Origin: Cephalotus follicularis
Taxonomy: Eukaryota > Streptophyta > Magnoliopsida > Oxalidales > Cephalotaceae
Assembly: GCA_001972305.1 (NCBI GenBank)
Contig: BDDD01000025.1
Coordinates: 784,850 to 848,849, forward strand
Direction: 5' to 3'
DNA length: 64,000 nt
Under the pieces are notes generated by a model, which did not search any database, was not told the origin of the DNA, and worked only from the letters and a program-made list of their open reading frames with translations. Both the position numbers and the translations under genes were made by a program. The number at the start of each line of letters is the position of its first letter. Positions within the stretch are counted from its first letter, which is position 1. This document shows positions 59,027 to 64,000 of this stretch, piece by piece.

Positions 59027-60359
59027 TGTAACACCTGGTATTTTCCTAATAGTAATATTTTGTTTTGAAATGTAATCTTAAACTTGAATTGAAAAGAATG
59101 TTGGAGATTTCAACCTCAAAGATATTTCCAAACTCTAAATATTGTTTTGGAAGAGGAATGTGTGTGTTAAACTTGAAAACGGTGCAGTTTTGGAAGAAAC
59201 GCGTCGATGTCCTTGGAAAGACATCGACACCTATGGGAGCAAAGGCGTACGTGAATGCATGTGTACATGCATTCAATGTAGGCAAAGGTATCGACCCTCA
59301 CGTATAAAAAGGGGAAAAGACATCGACGTCTATGGAAGACGTCGATGTCTTTGAAATGAATATCAGTCACGTTACTCTGCTGACAAATAACGTGCAAGGG
59401 GGAGCTTTTTAGGGCCTTTTGCAGGTGCCTTGGGACATGGATTATACATGTGGAGCATGCTAGCATGATACCAGGCATGCAGGTGCTAGATTGGAAGGAA
59501 GGGCATGACACTTGGGTGTGCATGCAGGCTGTGTGCCACCTTCAATGCCTACTCCTGCAAAAGAAGTGAGGCAGAACTGGGAAAGAGAAAAAGAATGGGA
59601 AATGGAGCCTGTGAGATGTATGCAGCGGGCTAGAGAGGGAAGAGGGATGTGAGACCTGCATAAAGCGCCTCCTCTCTTCATCCCTGGTTCGGCTAAACAC
59701 CAGTGTAAGAAAATAGAGAGTGAGAGGCATCATTGTTGAGCTTGTTGGAGCTAGAGACTTGGAGCTCGTGGGTAGCAGTTGCTACGAGGATCTTGGAGCT
59801 GCTGTGGCCATAACCTGGGAACTTAAACGGGTGGACTTTCCAGTTCCTAACTTGGAACAACAAGGTAGGGGAAAGTGATGATCTTATACATGCATTTTGG
59901 GTTTTAAGTTAGTGAATAACATGATTTATGAGTTTTTCACTTAGCCGAGTGAGGACAAAGGCTAACCCCCTACTGTAACAGATCGATGGAGTGGGGTTGA
60001 TATGGAGCATGCAAGGAGAACTAAGGAGAAGACTAAGCTATTTCTCTTATTTCTTGTGCTGAATAATGAACAATGACTATGTAGTTGGATTATTGTAACA
60101 TGGGTTATTTATTTTATCTCGTACCATATCTTCACGCTCCGTTTTTAGGCGATCGACAATGAGGTTGGGTTTTATTATAAACTTGTTGGGCATCACGTAG
60201 TATGGGATGCGTGATGTATGTTTAAATTCAACTTTTATATGAATGCTTCCGTTATCCTGAAATTTATATTTTGGTAAATTTGCATGAGCTGGATTATTTT
60301 ATGTTGATTGTCTTACCAATTTATATGTTGTCTCTTTCTTGGAAAAACGGGGTGTGACA
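59027..60359 (+). repeat. 3' LTR of element G, internally deleted (1.33 kb)
   Basis: Follows the 5' LTR to AATAACATGAT (59923), then jumps about 1.5 kb to TTATGAGTTTTTCAC (5' LTR position about 53884). It retains ~40 bases (59357-59397) missing from the 5' LTR, with the CACGTTA..TAACGTG inverted pair. Confidence 0.9.
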
Positions 60360-62323
60360 TAATCTTTCAAGGAAAAATACAAAATCACTTCATTTAACAC
60401 AATAAATCATCAAGAGAACACATCATATTATCATTTCAAAAGAATATATGTCATGTTCACAAAATATCATCCCCTGATCAAAAGCCAGGGACCCATATAA
60501 AAGAATATCATATCCTCCCCAGGCCGGGGACCATACAACAAAAGAATAAAACCCATATGCCCCCTTGAATGCATGCAAGGAAGAGCCTGTGAGGCCGGTA
60601 GCTCTGCACATCCCCCGCAGACTACCTTGTCAACGCACAAGACTGCCCTGGCAGCCACAACAGCTTCCTCTGCAAAACAACTGGGAGGGGATTAGTCCAA
60701 ATGACTAGTGAGCAAGAACAAGCATTCTCCAGAGCATCCACAACCACTGAACGCATCAGGAAAAGAAATATATAAAATCAAGCCCCACTGGGCAAAACAG
60801 AACAAGTCAGGGGATAAACAAAGGAACACAAACTCAGCAATATCACAAGGCTCCACTCCTCTGAGTCTGCCAAAGGAAAAGAGAGTCAACATCAATAAGC
60901 AGAGGATTCTAACAAAAGACAACATTACAAGTAAAACAACTGTGCCTAAGATAAAAAAGTGAAGAGGAACAACACCACCATATCCCAAGGTCAGCCGCCA
61001 TACCAGGCAAAACATACACATCAACCGCCATACCAGGCAAAACACACACATCTATCCAGGCCTCGCCTGCTAGAATCTATCCGGACCTCGTCCGCTAGTA
61101 TCTATCCGGGCCTTGCCCGCTATCCACCACAGTATCCATGGTCTACCGCCATACCGGGACAAACACATACACACACCACCTATTCGGGTCTTGCTCGCTA
61201 GAATCTATCTGGACCTTGTCCGCTAGTATCTATTCAGGCCTAGCCCGCTAACCCCGGCCAAATGGAAAGGAACGGAGAACTCCCCTGCACTCACACGCAG
61301 CATACCATCATAGATATAGTACACCGCAGATCTAGGTATGGAACCCGGGGGCAGTTCCCCAAAGCATCCCATCATAGACAATGAGAATACTAAGGAGAGT
61401 TGATTCTCGGATGTACCCTTTACCACTGACCAAACCCATGCATCTCATCCGCACATCCCAGTGCATCCCATACGCACATCCCAGTGCATCCCATCCGCAC
61501 ATCCCAGTGCATCCCATATATCGGAGGAACCAAGAAAAAAAGGAGAGACCGTCTGACACAAACAACAACCGTCAAAGGAACAACATACATTGCACCCAAG
61601 AACCATCCAAGTTCTCAAGCTCTGCCAAGAACAGGATAACAACATAAACAAGGGTAACAGGGATCCAAATCCCATAGAAAATGTTTCACCAGAGGATACC
61701 AACAAGGACACGAAATATCAAGTAAAATAAAGAAGAGAATGTCCCACTCATAAATCGCCTCAAGCTACCGTCGACCAACCCCAAGATGCTCTGTCACAGC
61801 AACATGTTCCTCGTGTGCAAACTAACACATATCAGATCAAGAAGAAGACATAACACATGCATGAACAAAAAACACAACTAGCCACACTAGGCTATCATCC
61901 TCCTCCTCGATCCCAGTGCAACGTGCCACCACACAATACAAACCAGGGAAGAGGAGAGCTTACCTTCACAACTCAAAAGCAAAGAGAGCAACCAAAACGC
62001 TCACGGAACAAGGGAAAGAAGAAGAAGAAACCAGCTTTCCCTCTCTCTCTCTCTCTCTCTCTTTCATTTCTCTCTCTTAAAGCCAAACTCCACTAACCAA
62101 GAAAGCACTGCTAGCCCACTTACCAACTCCAAAAACTTATCCCAACGCAACCTTGGGAACAACCAGCTTCCTCAAGAAGCTAACCATTAAATCAATATAA
62201 TAACCCAAACTAACCATGTCCACATGTTTAAATAAACTTACCACAATTCCCACTTAAGTCCTTTCCATGTGCCAAACGAGGCCTTAAGATATAATCCTCT
62301 AAAAACAGGTACGGGGTATTACA

Positions 62324-63037
62324 AAAAGTGGATTCACATAGGCTACAAGGCCTTAGGGAAGCTTCCGATGAAACCCATTTGATGATAAAAGTATTTGGGG
62401 TTGAAAAGGGTTGAAAACATTGTGTTTTCCAGAGAACAGGGCACTAAGCGCTGACCATTTGCTCCAAAGCATCGACTGTTTTCCCCCTATTTCCTAAGCT
62501 CTGATGTCTGACTTTGAGCTTTGAGTTTTGACCTCTACCTCTGAGGTCTGCTTTCAAGCTTTGATGTCTAACTTTGAGCTTTGAGTTCTGACCCCTACCT
62601 CCGAGGTCTACCTTCAAGCACTGAGGTCAGACTTCGAGCTTTGAGCTCTGACCCCTACCTCTGAGGTCTTCCTTCAAGCACCGATGTCTAACTTCGAGCT
62701 TTGAGTTCTGACCTCTACCTCTGACCTCTATCTCCAAGGTCTGTCTTGGCATTCAGAGCTCTGCCTTCAACTTCCCGAGCTCTGCCTTGGCTTCTGAGCT
62801 CTTCCTTTAGCCTATGTGCTCCGCAGACGACAAGTGCTCTAGGCATCGACCGTTATCTCTTAAGCCACGCCAACGCTCTAATCTCAGGTGTTGACAGTTT
62901 GCGGCCTTTGCAGAACATCGAAAATGTTTGCTAACAAGTTGCAGTTCAATTCAAAACCATTTAAATCAGTTTAAAATCCAATCCTGAGGAAGCTGTAAGT
63001 TCCAGTGGTCGATTATAAGTTGAAAACAACTTTAGAC
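62324..63037 (-). repeat. LTR E, second visible part, with 60-bp minisatellite
   Basis: Resumes with AAAAGTGGATTCACATAGG and matches LTR C beyond 30086. A 60-base repeat (62481-62720, register GAGCTTTGAG every 60 bases, four units) is followed by degenerate copies. It is interrupted by H at 63038. The ORF at 62746-62934 is incidental. Confidence 0.83.
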
Positions 63038-63503
63038 TGTAACACCCAAAAGTTTAAAATGACAGGAATAGTTTTGGGCTTGAAAATGAGCCTTATGGTA
63101 TTGGGCTGAATTGTGATAAATGGAGAAAAGAAGACTTAGGCTGAATCTGGTCCAAGGAAGAGAAAGAAAATGTTGGGCTGACTATCACACTTTAGCCCAC
63201 GTTTAGTGAGGCGACTGGAAATGTGTAGTGAATTCTAGAGCTTTCCATTGCGTTTCTAAAAGAGGAAGTGATGAGTGTGGGGACGATTGTTGCTGTTTTG
63301 GAGAGAAGAGACAGGGAGATGGCAGTTATCTAGAGACATCTTGTCTCCCTTTTCCCACTCTCATTTAATCCCCCTCACCTCCAACCTTGGAAGAGACAAT
63401 GAACGAATGACCCAGAGAGCAAAGGGAAGAGAAGTGAATATGGGAGCTTAACTGAAGGCAAGGAACCGTGGTGCAATTTGAGCAAAGGAAAGTATGCAGC
63501 GAG
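63038..63503 (+). repeat. LTR H start (chromovirus-like)
   Basis: TGTAACACCCAAAAG start after TAGAC, the form shared by the chromovirus LTRs here. Runs 466 bases before insertion I; remainder off the window. No gene. Confidence 0.7.
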
Positions 63504-64000
63504 TGATAAGCATAAAAATGTGTGATTTTAATGATTTATTTATTATATTTTTATGCTTGGAATAGACTACTGTGGTGGTATTTATTTGATTTTCAGGTAT
63601 TATCTCATTATTGCGGAATAAGAAAAAATGAAGTTAAAACGCTACTTTTCGAGTTAAAGTGGTTTGAAGTCAAAAATCGGTTAAAGAGCACACCCACTTA
63701 AACGAGAGAAGTCAAGATTTAAGGCTTGGAAGATATTGAATATTGGGCTCATTTTGTTCATAAAATTATTTGGAACACTTTTAGTTCTTGGGACGACTCA
63801 TTTTGAAGATTCGATGAAGAGATATTGCAAGAAAACAAGTATTGAAATATGTGGAGCCCATGCTGATGTCATCATGACATCACTCTCCATAAATTGCAAT
63901 TCTTGCCGCCTGCTTCTTCATTCCTCAATTCAGCCTACATGCATGCAGGCCATGCCAACATTCCAGCCGCAATTCAACATGCAGCAGCCCATCAGCAGCC
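63504..64000 (+). repeat. LTR I start (Tat/Athila-like), cut by window end
   Basis: TGATAAGCATAAAAATG with TTTTTATGCTTGGAATAGAC downstream parallels the K LTR start at 9780. No coding sequence in the visible part. Confidence 0.7.

Larger units (their letters stand above)
51518..60359 (+). mobile_element. Chromovirus-type Ty3/gypsy element G (Tekay/Del-like), complete but inactive
   Basis: Two LTRs (51518-54316 and 59027-60359), intact PBS, gag, protease, RT, RNase H, integrase with chromodomain-like tail, polypurine tract. It sits inside LTR F; flanks TAACA and TAATC agree at only three of five bases. The best-preserved coding copy of the window, but stopped at gag codon 68, at a gag/pol frameshift, at 57551, at 57992 and at 58517-58522. 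The gag is closely related to the gag-only element, making its lineage the likely enzyme donor. Confidence 0.93.
50861..62323 (-). repeat. Solo LTR F (family of A), interrupted by element G
   Basis: TGTGACGACCC at 50861 to GGGTATTACA at 62323, with a perfect AAAAG target duplication (50856-50860, 62324-62328). Removal of G (51518-60359) leaves about 2.6 kb. Relation to the A LTR is seen in CACCGTTCCACTAAAGG (51061-51140) and GGAGGGGATTAGTCC (60685-60699). It has a (CT)n run at 62041-62062 and a GGACCTTGTCCGCTAG-type repeat (61060-61260). No gene. Confidence 0.87.

Noticed and set aside
61381..61647. Repeated CATCCCAGTGCATCCCATCCGCA in LTR F read as a repeat protein
   Set aside because: Short tandem repeats of about 23 bases with open frames on both strands; better explained as a minisatellite.
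1..64000. Centromeric satellite or host gene
   Set aside because: I saw no monomer array of satellite type and no exon-like sequence outside gag/pol. Some AT-rich stretches (11517-11852, 48039-48385) remain unassigned.

Overview
Plant nuclear DNA made almost entirely of nested LTR retrotransposons, as expected of pericentromeric or other repeat-rich heterochromatin. The evidence for a plant is the lineages present: chromodomain-type Ty3/gypsy elements resembling Tekay/Del, Ty1/copia elements of two kinds, and Ty3/gypsy LTRs resembling the Tat/Ogre/Athila group. The species cannot be named from sequence; a eudicot is my guess. I found no host protein-coding gene, tRNA, rRNA or organelle insert. 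Every recognisable coding region is gag or pol, and nearly all are broken by stops, frameshifts or nested insertions.

Layout. (1) 1-8180: chromovirus A on the minus strand, with only the start of its 3' LTR in the window and a complete 3.1 kb 5' LTR. (2) 8181-11516: 3' end and LTR of a Tat/Athila-like element K. (3) 11853-48038: one minus-strand copia element (copia1) stretched to 36 kb by insertions. Into its integrase went solo LTR B (15352-31931), into B solo LTR C (17551-31474), into C a second copia (copia2, 18719-30085), and into copia2 the LTR-like insertion J (20954-23121). A small terminal-inverted-repeat element sits near the copia1 protease, and a 12.1 kb gag-only composite with three LTR starts (34001-46131) sits in copia1 gag. 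That composite itself carries solo LTR L (36819-39533). Most of these levels are bounded by TG...CA ends and 5-bp target duplications that I could read directly.

(4) 48386 to the end: a second stack on the same plan. LTR D is split by LTR E (49582), E by solo LTR F (50861-62323), F by the chromovirus G (51518-60359), which carries both LTRs, gag and pol. E is interrupted again by LTR H (63038), and H by a Tat/Athila-like LTR I (63504), which runs off the window.

The most unusual signal is a short palindrome with core GTCGAC, often inside CGTCGACG, and its CpG-decayed forms. It recurs in clusters inside LTRs or leaders of unrelated lineages (copia, chromovirus, Tat/Athila-like), often next to the TATA box, with flanks that remain palindromic but differ by family. 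Other signals worth following are a stop at exactly the same gag codon in two diverged families, a paired-hairpin module with changed but still pairing stems in several LTR families, and a nested solo LTR whose tail is present in both LTRs of its host element.
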